A DNA stretch of 64,000 nt from JAVBJV01 sp031546815 (GTDB lineage: Bacteria > Pseudomonadota > Alphaproteobacteria > Acetobacterales > Acetobacteraceae), in assembly GCA_031546815.1 (NCBI GenBank), contig JAVBJV010000032.1, positions 1-64,000 on the forward strand, read 5' to 3'. Below, in pieces: positions 32,672 through 39,532 of the stretch (positions are counted from its first letter, which is position 1; the number at the start of each line of letters is the position of its first letter). The notes beneath the pieces were generated by a model. It was given only the letters and a program-made list of their open reading frames with translations. It was not told the DNA's origin and made no database searches. The position numbers and the translations under genes were made by a program.

Positions 32672-34405
32672 ATGGACGGTTCTGCGGGTAATATTCCGGA
32701 CAGCTACGGCACCAACACCTATCACGCGGACCCCGAATTCGCGCGACTGTTGCGCGTCTACACCCCCGACACGCTGTTCGCGCAGGTCGAGCCGCAATTC
32801 GCCCGCATGGGCGGGCTGGTTGGCAGCGAACTGGAAACCCTGGCGCTGAGCGCCGACAAGAACCCGCCAGTCCTGCACCTGCGCGCCCGCAATGGGGCCG
32901 CCGATGAACGCATCGAGAAACACCCGAGCTACATCGCGCTGGAACGCTGCGTGTTCAGCGATTTCGGCCTCGCCGCCATGTCGCATCGCGCGGGCGTGTT
33001 CGGCTTCAATCACAAGCTGCCACCGATCATCAAATACGGGCTGACCTTCCTGTTCGTGCAAGCGGAATTCGGCCTGTGCTGCCCGCTCAGCATGACCGAC
33101 GCGCTGACCCGCACGCTGACGAAATTCGGCTCGCAGGAACTGATCGACCGATATTTCCCTACCCTCACCACGCAGGAATTCGACAAGCTGGCCCAGGGGT
33201 CGATGTTCATCACCGAACAGGACGCGGGGTCCGACATCGGCGCCGTCACCACCGAGGCACGGTTCGAGGATGGTGAATGGAAGCTCTATGGCGACAAGTG
33301 GTTCTGTTCCAACGCCGATGCCGCCCTGTCGATGGTGCTGGCGCGCCCGGCGGGCGGGCAGAGTGGCACGCGCGGTCTGTCGCTGTTCCTGCTGCCGCGC
33401 CACCGCCCGGATGGATCGCGCAATGCTTACCGCGTACTGCGGTTGAAGGAGAAGCTCGGCACACGGTCGATGGCCAGCGGCGAGATCGTGTTCGAGGGGG
33501 CGACGGCCTTTCTGGTCGGCGAACCGGCATCCGGCTTCAAACAGATGACCGACATGATCAACATGTCACGACTGTCGAACGGCGTGCGCTCGGCCGGGCT
33601 GATGCGGCGCAGCGTGAACGAGTCACTGTTCATCGCCAACAACCGCACGGCGTTCGGCAAGACGCTGATCGACCTGCCGCTGATGCGCCGTCAGTTGATC
33701 AAGATGCTGATCACCGCCGAGCAGGGACGGTCGATGGTGATGCACACCGCCAGCGTGCTGGAGCGCGCCGATGCGGGCGATGCCGAAGCGCAGAAGCTGA
33801 TGCGCATCATGACGCCGCTGATAAAATTCCGCACCTGCCGCGACGCTCGCAAGGTCGCCGCCGACGCAATGGAAGTGCGTGGCGGCTGCGGCTTCATCGA
33901 GGAATGGTCCGACCCGCGCGTGCTGCGCGATGCGCATCTGGGGTCAATCTGGGAGGGCACCAGCAATATCGTGGCGCTCGACGTGGCGCGATGTTGCCGG
34001 CGCGAGGCCACCTTGCCGCCATTGACGCAGTATCTGACCCGCCTGCTGGACGAAGCCGCCCTGCCTGCGCGCAGCCACGCGGCATTGTCGGGTGCGTTGA
34101 GCCGCGCCGTTGCCGCGATGAATCTGGTGGCCAACGATCCCGCCCGCGAGAGCGACGTGCGACGCGCGGCGAGTGCGCTGTATAACGCAACATCGGCGGT
34201 GCTGATGGCGTGGGAGGCAAGCCGCATTTTCCCGTCGCGCATGCACTGGAACCGCCTGGCGCTGGCGCATCTGGTGCTGCGGCACAAACTGCTGCCCGTG
34301 GACCCGCTGGCCTTCGATGCCACCGGGGACGATGCGACGATCACCGCACTGCTGGCCGACACGCCACTGGATATGACGCAGACGCTGGCGACACTGCCGG
34401 CGTAA
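32672..34405 (+). CDS. AidB-like acyl-CoA dehydrogenase family flavoprotein
   Basis: A 577-residue flavoprotein. The acyl-CoA dehydrogenase core has FITEQDAGSDIGAVTTEARF (FAD and substrate loop), WKLYGDKWFCSNADAAL, and GGCGFIEEWSDPRVLRDAHL leading to GSIWEGTSNIVALDV, the conserved C-terminal part. Its length and the about 110-residue C-terminal extension after the core resemble AidB/long acyl-CoA dehydrogenases rather than the short-chain type. Electrons would pass to ETF and then ETF-QO (22504-24129). The substrate, or a role in alkylation response, is uncertain. GGGGGAAAC before the ATG supports the start. Confidence 0.9.
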   Translation: MDGSAGNIPDSYGTNTYHADPEFARLLRVYTPDTLFAQVEPQFARMGGLVGSELETLALSADKNPPVLHLRARNGAADERIEKHPSYIALERCVFSDFGLAAMSHRAGVFGFNHKLPPIIKYGLTFLFVQAEFGLCCPLSMTDALTRTLTKFGSQELIDRYFPTLTTQEFDKLAQGSMFITEQDAGSDIGAVTTEARFEDGEWKLYGDKWFCSNADAALSMVLARPAGGQSGTRGLSLFLLPRHRPDGSRNAYRVLRLKEKLGTRSMASGEIVFEGATAFLVGEPASGFKQMTDMINMSRLSNGVRSAGLMRRSVNESLFIANNRTAFGKTLIDLPLMRRQLIKMLITAEQGRSMVMHTASVLERADAGDAEAQKLMRIMTPLIKFRTCRDARKVAADAMEVRGGCGFIEEWSDPRVLRDAHLGSIWEGTSNIVALDVARCCRREATLPPLTQYLTRLLDEAALPARSHAALSGALSRAVAAMNLVANDPARESDVRRAASALYNATSAVLMAWEASRIFPSRMHWNRLALAHLVLRHKLLPVDPLAFDATGDDATITALLADTPLDMTQTLATLPA

Positions 34406-34415
34406 GGGATGCGCG

Positions 34416-35021
34416 CTACGCTGCGGCCGGTTTCTCCTCGGCGGGGACCGGCTGCGGCGTGTCGCGGGTCAGGAACGGATCGTCGCGAAGGACCTGCTGC
34501 TTGAACGTCACGCGATAGCGACGGGAAAAGCCCAGCAGAAGGATTACGATGATCAGCAGATCGATATCTGTCGTGTTCAGAGCAAACCCAGGATCCGAAG
34601 GCGATCCAGGACCATATCCAAAAGAGAATGCAAGGGGCACGATCTTCATCGCATAAAGCTTCTTCCCCAGATAACTGAACATGCCCCCTGCTATCAGCAG
34701 CAGGAAAAACACCCCCCGGAATGCCGGAGATTTATTCCACCACAGAAGCGCCACCATACCCTTGATAAGGGCCGGAACCAGTAACAGAATCACAAAGGGC
34801 ATCACCCCTGGTGGTAGGATAGTGAAAAGGCCCAATGCGCTGGGCACGCAGTTGAAAGCCGCCCAAGCCGCCTGCACCGAGATATAAATCCCCGGCAGCC
34901 AGAGCCAGCCATTCACCCCATACAACGGATGCTGCTGCGCCGTCTGCCGATCAACCTGTAACCATTTTCCAACAGGCCATACCCATTTCTCAACAGACTC
35001 TGCCGCCGGTGTTTCCGTCAT
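34416..35021 (-). CDS. Multi-pass membrane protein of unknown function
   Basis: A 201-residue protein with about four hydrophobic segments (about residues 40-65, 70-95, 102-122 and 150-170) and hydrophilic, charged ends (TPAAESVEKWVW at the start, PQPVPAEEKPAAA at the end). A VPALIKGMVALLWWNKSPAF loop lies between helices. I do not recognise a family. It is the second gene after the Bug receptor at 35102-36073 on the same strand, and its ribosome-binding site (GGGGGAAG) lies in the arm of a strong hairpin. Confidence 0.65.
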   Translation of the reverse strand: MTETPAAESVEKWVWPVGKWLQVDRQTAQQHPLYGVNGWLWLPGIYISVQAAWAAFNCVPSALGLFTILPPGVMPFVILLLVPALIKGMVALLWWNKSPAFRGVFFLLLIAGGMFSYLGKKLYAMKIVPLAFSFGYGPGSPSDPGFALNTTDIDLLIIVILLLGFSRRYRVTFKQQVLRDDPFLTRDTPQPVPAEEKPAAA

Positions 35022-35030
35022 GATGTCGCT

Positions 35031-35066
35031 TCCCCCTGAAGCACCAACGCGGCGCTTCAGGGGGGA
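35031..35066 (-). terminator. Strong hairpin after the fourth Bug gene, covering the next ribosome-binding site
   Basis: CCCCCTGAAGC and GCTTCAGGGGG form an 11-bp stem with an 11-nt loop, 35 nt after the Bug stop. In minus-strand reading the 3' arm ends in GGGGGA, the likely Shine-Dalgarno of the gene starting at 35021. No T-run follows, so it may act on translation rather than termination. The arrangement copies that at 6169-6200. Confidence 0.7.
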
Positions 35067-35101
35067 ATGTCTCGTGCAGCATTTACAACGTCAAGTTGAA
35101 T

Positions 35102-36073
35102 TCACCCCTCACGCGCGCCACTAATTCGCACCACCTCGGCCCATTTGCGGGTTTCTTCTTCCATGTAGATCGCGCATTGCTGCGGGTTCATCACGCCGTC
35201 GATCTCGGAGTTGGTCTTGCGCAGCAACTCCATCGACTCTGGTGTCCGCACGATGCGGTTGGCTTCGCGGTTCAGCAGACTGACGATCTCGGGCGGCGTG
35301 CCCGCAGGGGCGAACAGCGCAATCCACGTCGCCAGATCGAAGCCCGGAAAACCGGACTCGTGCAGCGTCGGCAGATCGGGGAAAAGCGAACTGCGCTCCT
35401 TCGTCGACACGGCAATCAGCCGCACGCTGTCGCTGGCCAGCAACGGCGCCGCGCTCGCCGAATCCAGAAAGCCCAGCTTCGTCTGCCCGGCAATCAGCGA
35501 AGAACTGCCCGGTGCTGCCCCACGATACGGAACATGCGTCAGCGACACCCCGGCCAGCTTGCCGAACAAAGCCGTCACCAGATGGCTCGCCCCGCCGATG
35601 CCCGACGACGGATACGGCACACCGTCCTGCGTCTTCAGCCAGGCGATCAGTTCAGGCACCGTGGTGGCCGGGATGGATTTGTGGGCGACCAGAATATTGG
35701 GTGCATGCGCCATCAGCGCGACCGGCACAAAATTCCGCACCGGATCGTAATTTACGCTCTCCATCGCCGGGCGGATCACGTGGCCCGGCGGATTGACCAG
35801 CAGCGTGTATCCATCGCCCGGCCGGTGCGCGGCGTATTCCGTGCCCAGCAATCCCGCCGCGCCGGAGCGGTTTTCCACCACGAAAGTCTGATGCAGGGCC
35901 TTGCTGAGATCGATGGCGACCAGCCGCGCGACCATATCCGTCATCCCGCCTGGCGCATACGGCACGATGACCGACACCGGTTGCGCCGGATACCCCGCCG
36001 CCCGCGCCATGCGCGGCAACATTCCGGCGCCGGCCGCTATTCCAAGCAACTGCCCAAATTCACGTCTGCGCAT
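35102..36073 (-). CDS. Bug/TctC-family periplasmic solute-binding protein (fourth, unlinked copy)
   Basis: A 323-residue orphan receptor. The signal peptide begins MRRREFGQLLGIAAGAGMLP with a Tat-like arginine run. Signatures: YPAQPVSVIVPYAPGGMTDM, NRSGAAGLLG, PGDGYTLLVNPPG and HVPYRGAAPGSSSLI. It is clearly more distant from the three tandem copies than they are from each other, so it is not part of the recent duplication. No TctA/B genes are linked. It lies 84 nt downstream of nrdG on the same strand, but a functional link is not evident. Confidence 0.94.
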   Translation of the reverse strand: MRRREFGQLLGIAAGAGMLPRMARAAGYPAQPVSVIVPYAPGGMTDMVARLVAIDLSKALHQTFVVENRSGAAGLLGTEYAAHRPGDGYTLLVNPPGHVIRPAMESVNYDPVRNFVPVALMAHAPNILVAHKSIPATTVPELIAWLKTQDGVPYPSSGIGGASHLVTALFGKLAGVSLTHVPYRGAAPGSSSLIAGQTKLGFLDSASAAPLLASDSVRLIAVSTKERSSLFPDLPTLHESGFPGFDLATWIALFAPAGTPPEIVSLLNREANRIVRTPESMELLRKTNSEIDGVMNPQQCAIYMEEETRKWAEVVRISGAREG

Positions 36074-36157
36074 GCGCGCCCCTCCCCTTGATTATCGTTT
36101 TGTTGCAAAAATCCTTGAGGAAGTGCGCGTAGAAGTAAAGCCTCTGTTTTTTACGCG

Positions 36158-36823
36158 CTATGCGATCTCCACCGCCAGCAGATCCGCATCCAGACAGCCG
36201 GTTGCGCGAAAATTCTGGATCCTGTGCGCCGCGACGCCCGCCGCCCGCAGTTCGTCCTGCAAGCGCAGCACGGCCGCATCGTTCAGTAGCGCCGGATGAA
36301 CCGTGGTGCGCACTTCGTAGTCCACTCCGCTGGAGAGCAACCGCCGCAGACTGTCATAGGCACGCGCACCACTGCCTGCCGCGCGGGTGATGCGTGCATA
36401 ATCGCCCGGCGATGCCTTCACATCGAAGCCCACCCAGTCGACCTGCGGCAACACCGCCGACAACCGCTCGGGATACGGCCCTGCCGTGTGCAGGCCGATT
36501 TTGAAACCAAGCGCACGCACCTGCTGCATCGCCTGTGGCAATGCCGTCTGCAAAGTCGGCTCGCCGCCCGAGAACACCACACCATCCAGCAACCCGCGCC
36601 GACTTTGCAGAAATGCCATCACGTCCGCCCACGCGATCTGCTGCTGCCCTTCGACGGGCAGCAGATGCGGGTTGTGACAATACCCGCACGACCAGGGGCA
36701 GCCCTGTGTAAAGATGGTCGCCACAAGCTCCCCCGGCCAGTCGCAGGTGGACAGGCGGGCAAGCCCGCCTGTCCGCAGCTCAGCCGAGTTTCGCCTGCGC
36801 TTCGCTGAAGTACTGGCGTTCAT
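36158..36823 (-). CDS. nrdG: Class III ribonucleotide reductase activating enzyme (radical SAM)
   Basis: A 221-residue radical-SAM protein that generates the glycyl radical on NrdD. The [4Fe-4S]/SAM motif is CPWSCGYC in FTQGCPWSCGYCHNPHLLP (about residues 37-55), followed by VVFSGGEPTLQ, the SAM-binding GGE motif. The ATG at 36823 has GGGGAG about 4 nt upstream and lies inside the upstream 59-residue gene, with a 44-nt overlap. Here the substrate glycine is on that small protein, so the two must interact directly. It is the last gene of the B12-riboswitch operon. Confidence 0.93.
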   Translation of the reverse strand: MNASTSAKRRRNSAELRTGGLARLSTCDWPGELVATIFTQGCPWSCGYCHNPHLLPVEGQQQIAWADVMAFLQSRRGLLDGVVFSGGEPTLQTALPQAMQQVRALGFKIGLHTAGPYPERLSAVLPQVDWVGFDVKASPGDYARITRAAGSGARAYDSLRRLLSSGVDYEVRTTVHPALLNDAAVLRLQDELRAAGVAAHRIQNFRATGCLDADLLAVEIA

Positions 36824-36959
36824 TGAACTCCCCCTTCTTGCCCACGTTGAAAGACGACATCGGCCGGTGATACCCCATCACCCGCGTCCACACCTCGCAG
36901 CGCTGACGTTCATCGTCGTGCAGCGGGCTGGTGTCCTGTGTTGTGCTCAATTCGTTCAT
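36780..36959 (-). CDS. Stand-alone glycyl-radical domain of class III ribonucleotide reductase
   Basis: A 59-residue protein corresponding to the extreme C-terminus of ordinary NrdD. The glycyl-radical motif is in CEVWTRVMGYHRPMSSFNVG (RVMGY; the Gly would carry the radical), followed by KKGEFNERQYF, which is normally continuous with the NrdD zinc-finger region. It has its own ATG (36959) and Shine-Dalgarno (AAAGGA, 8 nt upstream), begins 20 nt after the nrdD stop and is in another frame, so it is a true separate gene and not an in-frame stop. It overlaps nrdG by 44 nt. It may work like the spare glycyl-radical subunit GrcA/YfiD of pyruvate formate-lyase. Confidence 0.85.
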   Translation of the reverse strand: MNELSTTQDTSPLHDDERQRCEVWTRVMGYHRPMSSFNVGKKGEFNERQYFSEAQAKLG

Positions 36960-36979
36960 TCTGATTTTCCTTTCTTCGT

Positions 36980-39022
36980 TCAGTTGCAGTTCCCGCAGTT
37001 CGAAGCCGCCTTGGCTGCGAGCAGCGCACTGTCGCATTTCGGGCAGAAGACATGCTCCCCTTCCAGGTAGCCATGTGTCGGGCAGATCGAGAATGTCGGC
37101 GTCACGGTGATGTAGGGCAGGCGGAAATTTTCCAGCGCGCGCCGCACCAGCTTCTTGCAGATCTCGCCCGACGAAACGCGCGACCCCATATAGAGATGCA
37201 ACACCGTCCCACCGGTATATTTGCGTTGCAGATCGTCCTGACGTTCCAGAGCCTCGAACGGGTCGTCAGTGAAGCCAACCGGCAACTGGCTGGAGTTGGT
37301 GTAGTACGGGTTGGTATCGCTGCCCGCCTGCAGAATGTCGGGGAAGCGTTTGCGGTCCTCCTTGGCGAAGCGATAGGTGGTGCCCTCGGCCGGTGTGGCT
37401 TCCAGATTATAGAGGTGCCCGGTTTCTTCCTGATACTGCACGATCCGCGCCCGCACATGGTCGAGCAGGCGTATCGCAAGACCGAACCCGTATTCCGTCG
37501 TGATATCGTGCGCATCATCGGTAAAGTTGCGGATCAGCTCGTTCACGCCGTTCACCCCCAGCGTCGAGAAGTGATTGCGCAGCGACCCCAGATAGCGCTT
37601 CGTATAGGGAAACAGACCATCATCCATGTACTGCTGCACGACCTTGCGCTTGATCTCGAGGCTGTTGCGCCCCAGATCCAGCAACCGGTCGAGCCGCGCC
37701 AGTAACGCCGCTTCATCGCCCTTGCACAGATACCCCAACCGCGCGCAGTTCACCGTCACCACGCCCAGCGATCCGGTCTGCTCGGCGCTGCCGAACAGAC
37801 CGTTGCCGCGCTTCAGCAGTTCGGTCAGGTCGAGCTGCAATCTGCAACACATCGACCGGATCATGTGCGGCTTCAGTTCGGAGTTCAGAAAATTCTGGAA
37901 ATACGGAAGACCGTATTTGGCCGTCATCTCGAACAGGCGATTGGCGTTCTCGCTCTCCCACGGGAAATCCGGCGTGATGTTGTAGGTGGGAATCGGGAAG
38001 GTGAAGACGCGGCCTTTCGCATCGCCCTTCGTCATCACCTCCATATAGGCACGGTTGATCATGTCCATCTCGGGCTGGAGATCGCCGTAGGTGAAGTCCA
38101 TCTCCTCGCCACCGATCAGCGGCACCGTTTCGCGCAGATCCTCGGGGCAGGACCAGTCAAACGTCAGGTTGGTGAACGGAGTCTGCGTGCCCCAGCGCGA
38201 TGGAATATTCAGGTTGTAGATCAGCTCCTGAATTGATTGCAGAACTTCTGCGTAACTCAGCCCGTCCTTGCGGATGAACGGCGCCATGTATGTGTCGAAC
38301 GAACTGAACGCCTGTGCACCCGCCCATTCGTTCTGCAGCGTGCCTAGAAAGTTGACGATCTGCCCAACCGCGCTCGACAGATGTTTCGGCGGCCCGGCCT
38401 CGACCTTGCCGGACACACCGTTCAACCCTTCCTCCAGCAGCATCCGCAGCGACCAGCCCGCGCAGTAACCGGCCAGCATGTCCAGGTCGTGGATATGGAT
38501 GTCACCCTCGCGATGCGCCTGTCCGATCTCGGGCGGATAGACCTGCGACAGCCAGTAATTGGCGACCACCTTGCCGGACAGGTTCAGGATCAGCCCGCCC
38601 AGCGAGTAGCCCTGATTGGCGTTGGCATTCACCCGCCAGTCGGACCGGTCGAGGTATTCGTTGATCGAGGTGGTGACATCCACCGTCGTCTGCCGGTTGC
38701 GGCGGAACAGCTCGCGCTTCTCGCGGTAAACGATGTAGGCGCGCGCCGTGCTGAAATGGTCGGCCGAGATCAGCACCTGTTCCACGACATCCTGCACCTG
38801 TTCGATATGCGGCGTCGCTTCGGGGAAACGGTGCTGGATGACCTTGACGGCCTGTTCAGTCAGCCGCGCGGCCTCGGCGCGGTCGAACGCGTCGCAGGCT
38901 TTTCCGGCACGCAGAATTGCATCGTGGATCTTGTCGCTGCGGAACGGCACCTGTGCACCGCTGCGCTTGATAATGCCCCGGGGCAGATCCCCGGTGAGGA
39001 TCGAGAGAACAGACGCAGACAT
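36980..39022 (-). CDS. nrdD: Anaerobic (class III) ribonucleoside-triphosphate reductase, lacking the glycyl-radical tail
   Basis: A 680-residue catalytic subunit that makes dNTPs without oxygen. An N-terminal ATP-cone (GIIKRSGAQVPFRSDKIHDA, residues about 17-110) is the allosteric domain. The ten-stranded barrel includes HIHDLDMLAGYCAGWSLRML, YNLNIPSRWGTQTPFTNLTF and NTNPYYTNSSQLPVG-type segments, with active-site cysteines. The C-terminus has the zinc-site CPTHGYLEGEHVFCPKC and then ends in SNCGNCN. The glycyl-radical loop that should follow is absent and is encoded by the next gene. The ATG at 39022 is preceded by AGGGG. A cobalamin riboswitch precedes the gene. Confidence 0.93.
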   Translation of the reverse strand: MSASVLSILTGDLPRGIIKRSGAQVPFRSDKIHDAILRAGKACDAFDRAEAARLTEQAVKVIQHRFPEATPHIEQVQDVVEQVLISADHFSTARAYIVYREKRELFRRNRQTTVDVTTSINEYLDRSDWRVNANANQGYSLGGLILNLSGKVVANYWLSQVYPPEIGQAHREGDIHIHDLDMLAGYCAGWSLRMLLEEGLNGVSGKVEAGPPKHLSSAVGQIVNFLGTLQNEWAGAQAFSSFDTYMAPFIRKDGLSYAEVLQSIQELIYNLNIPSRWGTQTPFTNLTFDWSCPEDLRETVPLIGGEEMDFTYGDLQPEMDMINRAYMEVMTKGDAKGRVFTFPIPTYNITPDFPWESENANRLFEMTAKYGLPYFQNFLNSELKPHMIRSMCCRLQLDLTELLKRGNGLFGSAEQTGSLGVVTVNCARLGYLCKGDEAALLARLDRLLDLGRNSLEIKRKVVQQYMDDGLFPYTKRYLGSLRNHFSTLGVNGVNELIRNFTDDAHDITTEYGFGLAIRLLDHVRARIVQYQEETGHLYNLEATPAEGTTYRFAKEDRKRFPDILQAGSDTNPYYTNSSQLPVGFTDDPFEALERQDDLQRKYTGGTVLHLYMGSRVSSGEICKKLVRRALENFRLPYITVTPTFSICPTHGYLEGEHVFCPKCDSALLAAKAASNCGNCN

Positions 39023-39027
39023 AAACA

Positions 39028-39042
39028 CCCCTGAAAATGGGG
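39028..39042 (-). promoter_or_regulatory. Small hairpin masking the nrdD ribosome-binding site
   Basis: In the transcript, CCCC (39042-39039) can pair with GGGG (39031-39028) across a 7-nt loop. The GGGG is the nrdD Shine-Dalgarno, so this is a plausible translational expression platform for the upstream aptamer. The assignment is inferred from pairing only. Confidence 0.5.
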
Positions 39043-39131
39043 GGCAAAGGCGCAAGCGACCGCGTGCAGGGTTGGAGGCAACGTCCACCACAAGCGATCC
39101 ACCGGGACACCCCGCCCGAGGAAACGTTCAT

Positions 39132-39280
39132 GTCGCGGCAGGTCTCCTGGCTTGCGGGTCGGGGCTTCATCCGGCCTTCCCGGGATGCGCGACCCCAGTG
39201 GCGTGATGGATGATGCTCGCCGCTTACAGTTGCGGGGGCAGCGCCGGCATTGCCCAAAGGCTTCACCGGACTTCCCTCTT
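39132..39280 (-). promoter_or_regulatory. Cobalamin (B12) riboswitch upstream of nrdD
   Basis: On the minus strand the conserved segments occur in order: GGGAAGTCCGGTG at the 5' side, GCCCCCGCAACTGTAAGCGG in the core, CGCCACTGG, and the B12 box AGCCAGGAGACCTGCC (39152-39137). Their order and spacing match the AdoCbl-type cobalamin riboswitch. It sits in the 5' leader of nrdD. Cobalamin would repress this B12-independent reductase, a known arrangement in bacteria that also have a B12-dependent reductase (not in this window). Confidence 0.95.
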
Positions 39281-39282
39281 AG

Positions 39283-39305
39283 CTCTCAATCTTGCGATCT
39301 GAGAG
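39283..39305 (-). other. GNRA-capped hairpin at the 5' end of the riboswitch leader
   Basis: CTCTCA and TGAGAG pair, continued by ATC/GAT around a loop that reads GCAA in the transcript, with one bulged base. It lies between the predicted promoter and the aptamer and could stabilise the 5' end or fold with the aptamer. Confidence 0.6.
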
Positions 39306-39319
39306 ACCGTGACAACTAG

Positions 39320-39349
39320 ATATAGTGTCATCAGCGCCACGTCTGTCAA
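39320..39349 (-). promoter_or_regulatory. Predicted sigma-70 promoter of the nrd operon
   Basis: On the minus strand TTGACA (39349-39344) is a perfect -35 box, with CTATAT (39325-39320) 18 nt downstream as the -10 box. Transcription would begin about 39313, just before the hairpin and aptamer. The rest of the gap up to lepA (39350-39532) must hold the lepA promoter, which I cannot pinpoint. Confidence 0.6.
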
Positions 39350-39532
39350 TAGGGGTTGATATTCCACGCTCTACATCACCTCCTGGGAGATACCGGGCCG
39401 ACCGGGGGCATTGCCTTCTCTGCAGCGCGCCTCACCCGGAGCTTTCATTTTGCCGGATTTCCACGTATCTGGACGCCAGATAGTCCCGGGCCTTGCCTCA
39501 GGCGCCCTTCAGCAGATCGTACATTCCCATCC

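Noticed and set aside
36780..37037. Longer form of the glycyl-radical ORF reaching into nrdD (start at 37037)
   Set aside because: The extra residues are the shadow of the nrdD end in another frame. The ATG at 36959 has the good ribosome-binding site.
39100..39330. Small ORFs in the nrdD leader, for example from the ATG at 39132
   Set aside because: They lie within the riboswitch aptamer and its linker and show no protein-like composition.
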